64,000 nt of DNA from Cloacibacterium sp. TD35 (GTDB lineage Bacteria; Bacteroidota; Bacteroidia; Flavobacteriales; Weeksellaceae): NCBI RefSeq assembly GCF_028864635.1, contig NZ_CP104850.1:1990001-2054000 (forward strand). Reading direction: 5' to 3'. Below the pieces are notes generated by a model. It saw only the letters and a program-made list of their open reading frames with translations. It had not been told where the DNA came from and ran no database searches. Position numbers and translations under genes: made by a program. Positions 43,316 to 51,045 of this stretch are shown piece by piece (position 1 is the first letter of the stretch; the number at the start of each line of letters is the position of its first letter).

Positions 43316-45748
43316 TTAAATTTTTGGAAACTGAGAAGGGTTAGCCTCATGAAAAATTCCGTATACCTTTTCTACCATATCATCTACAGATGGTTTTGAG
43401 AAATAATCTCCATCACTTGCATAAGCTGGTCTGTGATCATTTGCTGCAATCGTTAACGGAGCTGAATCCAAATATCTGAATGCTTTTTGTTTTTCTACGA
43501 TTTGCTGTAGAATAAATGCAGAAGTTCCGCCTTCTACGTCTTCATCAATAATCACTAAACGATTGGTTTTCTTCACGCTTTCTGCAATTTCATGTGAAAT
43601 ATCAAAAGGTATTAAAGATTGAATATCAATCACTTCCGCAGAAATTCCTAGTTTTTCTAATTCTTCGGCAGCTTCCATTACTAATCTCCAAGTAGAACCA
43701 TAAGTTACTAAAGTAACATCTTTTCCTTCTTTAGTTACTTCAATTTTTCCAACAGGAACAGTGAATTCACCTAAATTATCTGGTTGTTTTTCTTTTAATC
43801 TATAACCATTGAGCGTTTCTACAATAATTGCTGGTTCATCACTCTGAAGCATTGTGTTATAAAAACCTGCTGCTTTAGTTAAATTTCTAGGAACCAAAAC
43901 ATTAACACCTTTTACCAGGTTAATAATCCCCGCCATTGGCGAACCAGAATGCCAAATTCCTTCTAATCTATGACCACGAGTTCTGATGATGAGCGGTGCT
44001 TTTTGCCCACCTTTTGTTCTGTAATGAAGCGTTGCCAAATCATCACTAATTCCTTGTAAACAGTATAAAATATAGTCTAAATACTGAATTTCTGCAATCG
44101 GACGAAGCCCACGCATTGCCATACCAATTCCTTGTCCGAGAATAGTAGCTTCTCTAATACCAGTATCAGCAACTCTTACTTTGCCATATTTTTCTTGAAG
44201 TCCTTCTAACCCTTGGTTTACATCACCTATATTTCCTGCATCTTCACCGAAAACCAATGTTTCTGGATATTTTTCAAAAATTTTATCAAAATTATTTCTT
44301 ACCACGACTCTTCCATCTACCATTTCTGAATTTTCTGAGTAAACCGGTTTTACTTCTTTTACATTGGCAGATTTCCACTCAGACTCTGAATACAGGTGTG
44401 ATGAATAATTATCTTTTTCTTGTGCTAAAAGTTGTTCATACTTAGAAGCAAGCCATTGTCTTTCAGTAGATTGATTAGTTCTAGTTAAAAGCAAAACTTT
44501 TCTCATCAAACTGAATACATCCTTTTTGGCATAAGAAATCAATGCCCCGAATTTTTGCAGTTCTGCTTCTACTTCGCTATTCTGAGATTTTAAATTCTCT
44601 ACTAATGGAAGTACTTCATTTTTAAGAACTTCTATAGAATTTCTATAATTTTCCCAAGCTTTTTTCTGACCGTCTTTTGCTATTTTTTTAGCTTCTTTTT
44701 CTATATTTTCAAGTTCTTCTATCGTAGCTAAAATTTCTTCTTTTCCCTCTATTTCAATAGAATAATTAAGAATCCATTCTTTAAATTTTTCTAAGCCATC
44801 AAAATCTGCTTCCCATTTTAATCTTTCTTCAGATTTATATCTTTCGTGAGACCCAGATGTAGAGTGACCTTGAGGCTGAGTAACATCTGTCACGTGAATC
44901 ACGACAGGAACAGATTCTGTTCTAGCAAAATGCTCTGCTCTAGCATAAGCGTCAAGAAGTGCAGGATAATCCCAAGCTTTTACTTGAATAATTTCGCAAC
45001 CTTCTGTTTTTCCTTCTTTTCTTTGGAAGCCAGAAAGCATTTCTGCCATGTCTTCTTTTGCTCTTTGATCATGAGTAGGAACGGAAATCCCGTAACCATC
45101 ATCCCAAATGGATAAAATCATGGGAACTTGTAAAGCACAAGCTGCGTTTAATGTTTCCCAGAAATGACCTTCTGCAGATGATGCATCACCTATGGTCCCA
45201 AAAGCAACTTCGTTTCCATTATTGCTGAATTTTTCTGAACCGTTAAATTTTACCGATTTGTAAACCTTTGAAGCTTGAGCTAAACCAAGAAGCCTAGGCA
45301 TTTGTCCTGCAGTAGGAGAAATATCTGATGATATATTTTTAATTTGAGTTAAATCTTTCCAAGTTCCATCTTCATTTAAACTGCGTGTTGCAAAGTGACC
45401 ATTCATTTGTCTACCAGCAGAAGCAGGTTCTCTTTCTACAGAAGTATCTGCATACAACTGCGCAAAGAAACTCTCTACAGACAAAGCACCTACCGCTAAA
45501 GCGAAAGTTTGGTCTCTATAATAACCACTTCTGAAATCTCCGTTTCTAAAAACTTTTGCCATGGCTAATTGTGGCAATTCTTTGCCATCACCTACAATCC
45601 CAAATTTAGCTTTACCTGTTAAAACTTCTCTTCTAGCCATATAAGACATCTCACGAGAAATTCTACCTAGTTTATAATCTGCTAATATTTGATTTTTAAA
45701 ATCTTGAAAAGAAACTGTTTGCGTTTCAATATAAGTAGTTTGCATCAT
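43316..45748 (-). CDS. 2-oxoacid dehydrogenase E1, fused alpha-beta
   Basis: An 810-aa fusion of E1 alpha (about 1-430) and E1 beta (about 470-805), the layout found in many Bacteroidetes. Thiamine-pyrophosphate site: GDASSAEGHFWETLNAA (GDG-like) and SIWDDGYGISVPT; QPQGHSTSGSH lies in the regulatory loop. Beta half: FGEDAGNIGDVNQGL, LRPIAEIQYLDYI, RTRGHR, and LVIIDEDVEGGTSA. Together with E2 and E3 it makes acyl-CoA from 2-oxoacids; branched-chain 2-oxoacids are the usual substrates for this fusion type. A -7 element TATCTTTG is at 45767-45774. No E2 adjoins; the E2 at the left edge is the candidate partner. Confidence 0.92.
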   Translation of the reverse strand: MMQTTYIETQTVSFQDFKNQILADYKLGRISREMSYMARREVLTGKAKFGIVGDGKELPQLAMAKVFRNGDFRSGYYRDQTFALAVGALSVESFFAQLYADTSVEREPASAGRQMNGHFATRSLNEDGTWKDLTQIKNISSDISPTAGQMPRLLGLAQASKVYKSVKFNGSEKFSNNGNEVAFGTIGDASSAEGHFWETLNAACALQVPMILSIWDDGYGISVPTHDQRAKEDMAEMLSGFQRKEGKTEGCEIIQVKAWDYPALLDAYARAEHFARTESVPVVIHVTDVTQPQGHSTSGSHERYKSEERLKWEADFDGLEKFKEWILNYSIEIEGKEEILATIEELENIEKEAKKIAKDGQKKAWENYRNSIEVLKNEVLPLVENLKSQNSEVEAELQKFGALISYAKKDVFSLMRKVLLLTRTNQSTERQWLASKYEQLLAQEKDNYSSHLYSESEWKSANVKEVKPVYSENSEMVDGRVVVRNNFDKIFEKYPETLVFGEDAGNIGDVNQGLEGLQEKYGKVRVADTGIREATILGQGIGMAMRGLRPIAEIQYLDYILYCLQGISDDLATLHYRTKGGQKAPLIIRTRGHRLEGIWHSGSPMAGIINLVKGVNVLVPRNLTKAAGFYNTMLQSDEPAIIVETLNGYRLKEKQPDNLGEFTVPVGKIEVTKEGKDVTLVTYGSTWRLVMEAAEELEKLGISAEVIDIQSLIPFDISHEIAESVKKTNRLVIIDEDVEGGTSAFILQQIVEKQKAFRYLDSAPLTIAANDHRPAYASDGDYFSKPSVDDMVEKVYGIFHEANPSQFPKI

Positions 45749-45766
45749 CTTGGATAAGGATTTTTA

Positions 45767-45774
45767 CAAAGATA
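45767..45774 (-). promoter_or_regulatory. Promoter -7 element for E1
   Basis: Minus-strand TATCTTTG matches TAnnTTTG, about 19 nt before the E1 ATG. No -33 TTG found. Confidence 0.5.
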
Positions 45775-45836
45775 ATAAAATTATGGAATTGATAAAATAA
45801 ATTGATTTTTTTGATTATTTTTCAATTACAAAACAA

Positions 45837-45866
45837 AACACAATACTTCAATTGAAATATTGTGTT
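45837..45866. promoter_or_regulatory. 30-bp near-perfect palindrome upstream of E1
   Basis: AACACAATA (45837-45845) and TATTGTGTT (45858-45866) are 9-bp perfect arms. The inner part CTTCAATTGAAA is also nearly self-complementary, so the whole 30 bp is palindromic apart from two positions. It could be a transcription-factor operator, about 65 bp upstream of the E1 -7 element, or a terminator of the peptide genes on the minus strand, which is followed by TTTTGTTTTG. Confidence 0.5.
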
Positions 45867-45911
45867 GAGCTTAACTTAATTAATATGAATGTATGAATAA
45901 TTGTGAAGATG

Positions 45912-46008
45912 TTCTTTAAAAATCTCCTCCGCTGCTCTGAGAACAAGCAGCGAAAGGAGAAAACACAAACGATGAAAAAAAATTTATTTTACTTTTTATT
46001 AGATTTAT
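45912..46008 (-). repeat. Duplicated 3' flank with hairpin, copy 1
   Basis: About 97 bp almost identical to 46383-46481. Holds a hairpin: minus-strand CTCCTTTCGCTGCT pairs with AGCAGCGGAGGAG (45924-45959) over 13 bp with one bulge, followed by ATTTTT. It lies 14 nt beyond the stop of the 73-aa peptide gene, so it can serve as that gene's terminator or 3' RNA structure. The rest is A/T-rich. Confidence 0.75.
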
Positions 46009-46021
46009 TTTTAGTTGGATG

Positions 46022-46243
46022 CTATTTTTTTAGAAATCTTAATGCTTCTTCTTCGCTATGCAAAACTACAGTAGTTTTATATTCATTACTATTTCTTAGA
46101 TTTCTTCTATTTTGAATAATTTCTAGAATCTCAATATCAGTTTTGCTTAATGCAGCATCAGATTTTTCTGAACTATTAGATTGTTTAAATGATAATACTG
46201 CGATTGAAGCCAATATTAACAATACAGGTGTAAATTTTTTCAT
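46022..46243 (-). CDS. Small exported peptide, 73 aa
   Basis: Hydrophobic signal segment MKKFTPVLLILASIAVLSF followed by a charged segment SEKSDAALSKTDIEILEI and IIQNRRNLRNSNEYKTTVV. Homologous to the 85-aa peptide at 46491: both share LSK-x-D, then IQ, R, LR and N spacing. Unlike that paralogue it has Phe where a lipobox Cys would be, so no lipidation. No known domain. Its 3' flank is duplicated with the paralogue's. The neighbouring TPR/AraC genes suggest a shared system; the role is unknown. Confidence 0.6.
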   Translation of the reverse strand: MKKFTPVLLILASIAVLSFKQSNSSEKSDAALSKTDIEILEIIQNRRNLRNSNEYKTTVVLHSEEEALRFLKK

Positions 46244-46382
46244 AACAGTAAACTTTTAAATTATTATTTACAATATCTAAGATTTTGAAATAGTTAATTA
46301 TTTGTAGAAATATTTCACTATAAACATAAATCTTTGATTTTGTTTTTATTTTAATTTTCCAAATGTTGTTTTTTAAAAAAAT

Positions 46383-46481
46383 TTCTTTAAAAATCTCCTT
46401 CGCTACTATGAGAATAAGCAGCGAAAGGAGAAAACACAAACGATGAAAAAAAATTTTATTTTACTTTTTTATTAGATTTAT
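46383..46481 (-). repeat. Duplicated 3' flank with hairpin, copy 2
   Basis: Second copy of the 97-bp flank at 45912. The hairpin arms here are CTCCTTCGCT and AGCGAAAGGAG (46395-46430), with one bulged A; minus-strand ATTTTT follows. It lies 10 nt beyond the stop of the 85-aa lipoprotein gene. The two copies differ by a few bases in the loop and one arm. Confidence 0.75.
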
Positions 46482-46490
46482 ATGTTGTAA

Positions 46491-46748
46491 TTATCTTGGT
46501 GGAGGTACTATTTGTCCATCTGCCCCTTCAATTGCCATTTCTTCAACAGACATCTCAACTGTTCTTGTAGTTGACAAAATAGTATCATTCTTAATATTTT
46601 TAATTAAATCATTCTTCTGTCTTAAACTTCTACTTTGTTGAATAAATTTAAGATTAGTTGCATCTTCTTTTGATAATAATTCATCTTCTTGTCTACATGA
46701 AATAAAGAAAAGAACTAATGATAAACTAAAGAATACTAATTTTTTCAT
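46491..46748 (-). CDS. Small surface-lipoprotein-like peptide, 85 aa
   Basis: Start placed at MKKLVFFSLSLVLFFISC, which is a clear signal peptide with lipobox ISC; the longer frame at 46817 has no rationale. After Cys18 comes RQEDE, close to the K/Q-(D/E)-rich lipoprotein export signal known from Capnocytophaga, so surface exposure is possible. The body is polar: LSKEDATNLKFIQQSRSLRQ, then a Thr-rich stretch ending PPPR. Divergent from the first TPR/AraC gene with a 193-bp spacer, a layout typical of a regulator and its target. Confidence 0.65.
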   Translation of the reverse strand: MKKLVFFSLSLVLFFISCRQEDELLSKEDATNLKFIQQSRSLRQKNDLIKNIKNDTILSTTRTVEMSVEEMAIEGADGQIVPPPR

Positions 46749-46941
46749 AATTTTATTTTTTTGATGAGAAAAATGTATGTTGATTGACGTCATTGAGACA
46801 AATTTTCGGACTGTCATTTTATAAAAATTGAGTGTTATTTCATAAATTTTATATCAGTTTTTAAAAAAAATAACATTAATATTGTAAAAGTTTACAAATA
46901 ACTCATAAACTAATTCATTATTTCGCCTTTATTCATTGATT

Positions 46942-48729
46942 ATGAAGAATTTATTACAATATAAAATTGTTTTTTTTATATTCTTTTTATTTTTTGTTCA
47001 ATTTAATTCGCAAGACACAAAAATTGATGATTTAAATAATGAGACTATTGAAAAAAAGATTGACAGTCTACATAATAACCCAAATAAAGCATGGGAAATA
47101 ATTAATCTTTATATAAAAAAATCTAAAAAAGAAAAGAATGATGAATCATTACTCTATGCTTATAGATATGCAGGTAATTTTTCGCAGTATCCAGAAAATT
47201 TAAAATACGCAGACTCAGCTTTGGCAATTGGTAAAAAATCAAACAATAAAAAACTATTAACTGAAGCATATCTAAATAGAGGCTTTGTATTTATGAGTCA
47301 ATCTTTATATCAAAAAGCATTAGATGACATTTTAATTGCAAATAAATATTCAAATGAACTTAATGATTCATATACTGTAAACTGTAATAAATACTTAATT
47401 GCTCAAAATAAAATTTATTTAGGCTTATATGAAGAGGCTAATAAAGAGCTCTCAAGTTGCATAGAATATTTTAAAAAAAATCTAACTAAAACTTCTGATT
47501 TAGGGAAAAACTATCAAATGTTTTATTTATATTCTCTAATGAGTCTAATAGACACTAATACTAAGTTAAGAAGACATGAAGAAAATAATGTTTTATTAAA
47601 AACTGCTTTTGAATATATCAAACAAAATAATCTAAAACAATATACTCCTTATTTTATTTCATGTGATGGTGTAGATGATTATTTTAAAAAAAATTATAAA
47701 CCCGCAATCAAAAAACTCTCTGAAGCGATAAGACTATATAATGACCAATGGCCACATATTACTGATATTTTTTATATTGGGCTTTCTAATTGGAAACTTG
47801 GAAAAAGAGATGTAGCTGTTAAATATTTTGAGGAAATTGATAAAGAATATGACAAGTCAAAAAAATTAAATCCTGAATTTAGACCAGCATATGAACTATT
47901 AATTAAGTACAATGACTCCATTGGTAATAGAGATAAGCAATTAAAATATATCAACACCTTAATGTCTCTTGATAAAAATTATGAAAAAAATTATAAGTAC
48001 CTGTTCTCTAAGATTAATAAAGAATATGATACTCATAAACTCATAAATGAAAAGAACAAAATTGAAAGTTCATTAAAAAATCAAAGAACTATAATTAGTT
48101 CAATATTATTAATAACCATACTTGCATCATTATTCTATTGGAATCGTTATAACTCTTTACAAAAAAAATACAAAGAAAAATTTGAAGAAATTATCTCACA
48201 GAAACCTATTTTAGAAAAGATAGAGACTCTTGCAGAAGTAGAATCAAAACAGGAAGATGATCTAAATCTAAAAACTCTTAATATAACTGACAAAATAAAA
48301 ATTACCGCTCCGAAAAATTCTTCTGAACTAGAGTTTTACAACAAAATACCTGGTCTCAATCCTATTTTAGTTCAAAATATTTTGCAACAACTAGAAAAAT
48401 TCGAAGAAGAACTTAGGTTTACTGATAATCAAATGTCATTGAGACTTTTAAGTGAAGAATTTAACACCAATATACCTTATCTTTCTAAAATCATAAATGT
48501 ATACAAAGGAAAAAATTTCAACTATTATATTAATGATCTAAGAATCGATTATATTATTGAACTCCTAAAAAATGATGCTACCTACTTAAATTACGACATC
48601 AAAAATCTAGCGTCTTTAGCCGGCTTTACAAATGCGGTAAACTTTTCTGATAACTTCCAGAGAAAATTCGAGATTAAACCTTCCTATTTCATTAAAATGA
48701 TGAAGGAAAATATTAAAACTAATTCATAA
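46942..48729 (+). CDS. Membrane TPR-AraC regulator A, 595 aa
   Basis: Signal segment IVFFIFFLFFVQFNSQ, then TPR-like helical repeats to about 350 (AIGKKSNNKKLLTEAYLNRG, YQKALDDILIANKYSNELND, DKEYDKSKKLNPEFRPAYEL). A TM helix at about 383-402 (TIISSILLITILASLFYW) and a basic linker lead to a C-terminal AraC-type HTH at 498-585 (LLSEEFNTNIPYLSKIINVY, IKNLASLAGFTNAVNFSDNF). Read as a one-component system: periplasmic TPR sensor, cytosolic DNA binding. Start set at ATG 46942. It is the most divergent of three tandem paralogues and lies divergent from the lipoprotein gene. Ligand and targets unknown. Confidence 0.8.
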   Translation: MKNLLQYKIVFFIFFLFFVQFNSQDTKIDDLNNETIEKKIDSLHNNPNKAWEIINLYIKKSKKEKNDESLLYAYRYAGNFSQYPENLKYADSALAIGKKSNNKKLLTEAYLNRGFVFMSQSLYQKALDDILIANKYSNELNDSYTVNCNKYLIAQNKIYLGLYEEANKELSSCIEYFKKNLTKTSDLGKNYQMFYLYSLMSLIDTNTKLRRHEENNVLLKTAFEYIKQNNLKQYTPYFISCDGVDDYFKKNYKPAIKKLSEAIRLYNDQWPHITDIFYIGLSNWKLGKRDVAVKYFEEIDKEYDKSKKLNPEFRPAYELLIKYNDSIGNRDKQLKYINTLMSLDKNYEKNYKYLFSKINKEYDTHKLINEKNKIESSLKNQRTIISSILLITILASLFYWNRYNSLQKKYKEKFEEIISQKPILEKIETLAEVESKQEDDLNLKTLNITDKIKITAPKNSSELEFYNKIPGLNPILVQNILQQLEKFEEELRFTDNQMSLRLLSEEFNTNIPYLSKIINVYKGKNFNYYINDLRIDYIIELLKNDATYLNYDIKNLASLAGFTNAVNFSDNFQRKFEIKPSYFIKMMKENIKTNS

Positions 48730-48733
48730 AAAT

Positions 48734-48769
48734 AAAACTTCAACATTTTCATGTTGAAGTTTTTTTTGA
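48734..48769 (+). terminator. Intrinsic terminator after regulator A
   Basis: AAAACTTCAACA / TGTTGAAGTTTT hairpin plus T tract. A related hairpin after regulator B (50719-50745) has lost its T tract (CCCC after the stem). Confidence 0.85.
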
Positions 48770-48986
48770 AGAAGAACTTTACTATTTTAATAGTATTGTT
48801 TTTTGTTTGGTTATTAAATTTACCCCTTTTTAATTGTGTTCTTAAAAGTTGAAGCAAAACTAACCATTTTAAAGCTTGCATAATAAAAAGCAAACTCGGA
48901 ATTCATAAAAATTAACTGGGATTTTTTGAAAAATATCATATTTCTTTTCTCATTTTTTTGTTTTATCATTGTAAAAAAAAATAAGT
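48770..48986 (+). promoter_or_regulatory. Shared upstream region of regulator B
   Basis: About 217 bp resembling the region upstream of regulator C (50745-50965). Shared landmarks are the 14-bp inverted repeat ACTATT-TT-AATAGT (48781-48794), the block ACTCGGAATTCATAAAAA and the block TTTCTCATTTTTTTGTTTTATC near the start codon. The palindrome may be an operator for the regulators themselves. No clean TAnnTTTG promoter was found. No ORF. Confidence 0.45.
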
Positions 48987-50708
48987 TTGAAAAACACTTA
49001 TAACAAATATCTGATAATTAGAAATTTAGTATTGATAATTTTATTTTTTTTTCAAATGAGTGTAAAAGCTCAAAAGAAAATATTAGAAGAATTATCATTC
49101 TTAGAGATTGAGAATAAAATTGATAGTTTAATTTCTATTAACGGCAATACTTTGCCAGTAATTAAACATTACATAAAGAAATCTAAAAAAGAAAATAACG
49201 ATCAGGCGTTGATTTATGCTTTCAGATATGCTAGTAAAGCCACACCTGAAGATATTGGATATAAATACGCGGATAGTGCAATAGTAATTGCAAAAAAAAC
49301 TAATAATAACGAACTTATTTCAGAGGCTTTACTTAACAAAGGAGTACTCTTAATGGATTATTATCAATATGAACCCGCCCTAGATTATATTTTGCAAGCA
49401 AAAGAATACTTGAATAATGTAAAAAATGATTACATTAATTACAAAACTCTTTATTTTATAGCTCAAAACAGAATGTTACTAGGGCAAATCACAGAAGCTA
49501 AAAAACATCTTAGTATATGTGTTGATTTTTTCAAACAGCGTATAAATGAAGCTGAATTAGGATATGATTACAAAACTTATTACAGCTATTCTCTTATGAG
49601 CTTAATTGACTGTAATACAAAACTAAAAAAACATTCTGAAAATAATTCTTTATACAAAGAAGCTTACGAATTCATTAATAAAAACAATGCAAGATATTTA
49701 ATTCCATATTTTATATCCTGTGAAGGAACTGATGCTTATTATCTTAAAAACTATTCTGTGGCAATTAATAAACTTAAAAAAGCACAACATTTATATCAAG
49801 ATAGTTGGCCTCATTACACAGAAATTTTCTATATAGGAATGTCTTATTGGAAATTAGGAAATAAAAAACAAGCTGTAAAATATTTCGAAAAACTAGATAA
49901 AGAATATTATAAAGATAAAAATCAAGATCCTCAGTTCAGACCTGCTTACGAATTACTTATAGAATACTACGCTTCTAAAAATAATACCAATAAGCAACTC
50001 GAATACATTAACAAATTAATGTCTTTGGATAAATCCTACGAAAAGAACTACAAATATCTTTTTGCTAAAATTCATAAAGAATATGATACAAAAAAGCTTA
50101 TTGACGAAAAAAACAGCATTGAAAATAACTTAAAAATTCATCAATATATTACCATTTTCATCATTACATTAAGTATATTGATTATTTCGTTTTCTACTTA
50201 TAAATATCTCCAGATGCAGAGAAGATATAGAGAGCGATTTAAACAAATGATTTCACAAAAAAATACAGAAATCGAAAAAATGCCAGTTACAATCGTTGAA
50301 GAGAATAAAAAAACAACTCCAAAAATCGCTGGTCTTAGTGAATCAACTATTACATATATTCTAGAACAGTTAGAAATTTTCGAAAAAGAACAGCTATTTC
50401 TGGATTCGAAAATCACTCAAAAACTGCTCAGCGAAAAGTTAGGAACCAACCCTACTTATCTCTCTAAAATCATCAATACATACAAAAAGAAAAACTTCAG
50501 CAATTATCTCAATGACTTGAGGCTAGAATATATTGTGGAACTACTCAAAACAGAACATAAATACTTGAATAGAGATATAAAAGAATTGGCAAATATTGCA
50601 GGTTTTACAAATGCTGAGGCATTTTCGGATAACTTCCAGAGAAAATTTGAGATTAAACCTTATTACTTCATTAAAATGATGAGGGAAAATATTAAAACTT
50701 ATTCTTAA
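48987..50708 (+). CDS. Membrane TPR-AraC regulator B, 573 aa
   Basis: Same architecture as A: signal segment IIRNLVLIILFFFQMSVKAQ, TPR-like repeats to about 350, TM at 387-408 (ITIFIITLSILIISFSTY), AraC HTH at 475-567 (KLLSEKLGTNPTYLSKIINT, IKELANIAGFTNAEAFSDNF). The best start is TTG at 48987; the next ATG lies inside the signal segment. From residue 246 to near the end it is almost identical to regulator C (only a handful of nucleotide differences over 979 bp), while the first 245 residues are divergent. Confidence 0.8.
   Translation: MKNTYNKYLIIRNLVLIILFFFQMSVKAQKKILEELSFLEIENKIDSLISINGNTLPVIKHYIKKSKKENNDQALIYAFRYASKATPEDIGYKYADSAIVIAKKTNNNELISEALLNKGVLLMDYYQYEPALDYILQAKEYLNNVKNDYINYKTLYFIAQNRMLLGQITEAKKHLSICVDFFKQRINEAELGYDYKTYYSYSLMSLIDCNTKLKKHSENNSLYKEAYEFINKNNARYLIPYFISCEGTDAYYLKNYSVAINKLKKAQHLYQDSWPHYTEIFYIGMSYWKLGNKKQAVKYFEKLDKEYYKDKNQDPQFRPAYELLIEYYASKNNTNKQLEYINKLMSLDKSYEKNYKYLFAKIHKEYDTKKLIDEKNSIENNLKIHQYITIFIITLSILIISFSTYKYLQMQRRYRERFKQMISQKNTEIEKMPVTIVEENKKTTPKIAGLSESTITYILEQLEIFEKEQLFLDSKITQKLLSEKLGTNPTYLSKIINTYKKKNFSNYLNDLRLEYIVELLKTEHKYLNRDIKELANIAGFTNAEAFSDNFQRKFEIKPYYFIKMMRENIKTYS
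49722..50700 (+). repeat. 979-bp near-identical segment, copy in B
   Basis: From GAAGGAACTGATGC to ATTAAAACTT, matches 51754-52732 at a constant offset of 2032 bp. I counted about six mismatches by eye, so it is above 99 percent identical. It covers the last sensor TPRs, the TM helix, the linker and the HTH. Confidence 0.9.
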
Positions 50709-51045
50709 AAATATAAAAAAACTTCAACATTTTCATGTTGAAGCCCCTTTGAAGAAGAACTTTACTATTTTAATAGTATTGTTTTTTTTGATTGGTTATT
50801 AAATCTTACCCCTTTTTATTGTGTTTCTATAAGATGAAGCAAAGCTACTCTTTTCATTATTTCCTTACTAAAAAGTGAACTCGGAATTCATAAAAAACAA
50901 CTGGGATTTTTTGAAAAAATATCATATTTCGTTTCTCATTTTTTTGTTTTATCATTGTATTAACGAAATTCAAACTAACAATAAAACATAAATAATTAAT
51001 TATCAATTAATTAAAAAAAATCAACACCAATCAAACAACAAAAAA
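50709..51045 (+). promoter_or_regulatory. Upstream region of regulator C
   Basis: 337 bp without a gene. The first 250 bp are homologous to the region before regulator B: decayed terminator hairpin at 50719-50745, inverted repeat ACTATT-TT-AATAGT at 50764-50777, and the block ACTCGGAATTCATAAAAAA. The last 80 bp before the ATG (TTAATTATCAATTAATT and repeated CAAACAACAAAA) are specific to C. No convincing promoter box was seen. Confidence 0.45.

Noticed and set aside
45972-46115. Plus-strand ATG reading a lipoprotein-like start (MKKNLFYFLLDLFLVGC) opposite the 73-aa peptide gene
   Set aside because: The same stretch in the duplicated copy at 46442 is stopped after ten codons, and the reading lies antisense to a better gene. 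It is a by-product of the duplicated 3' flank.
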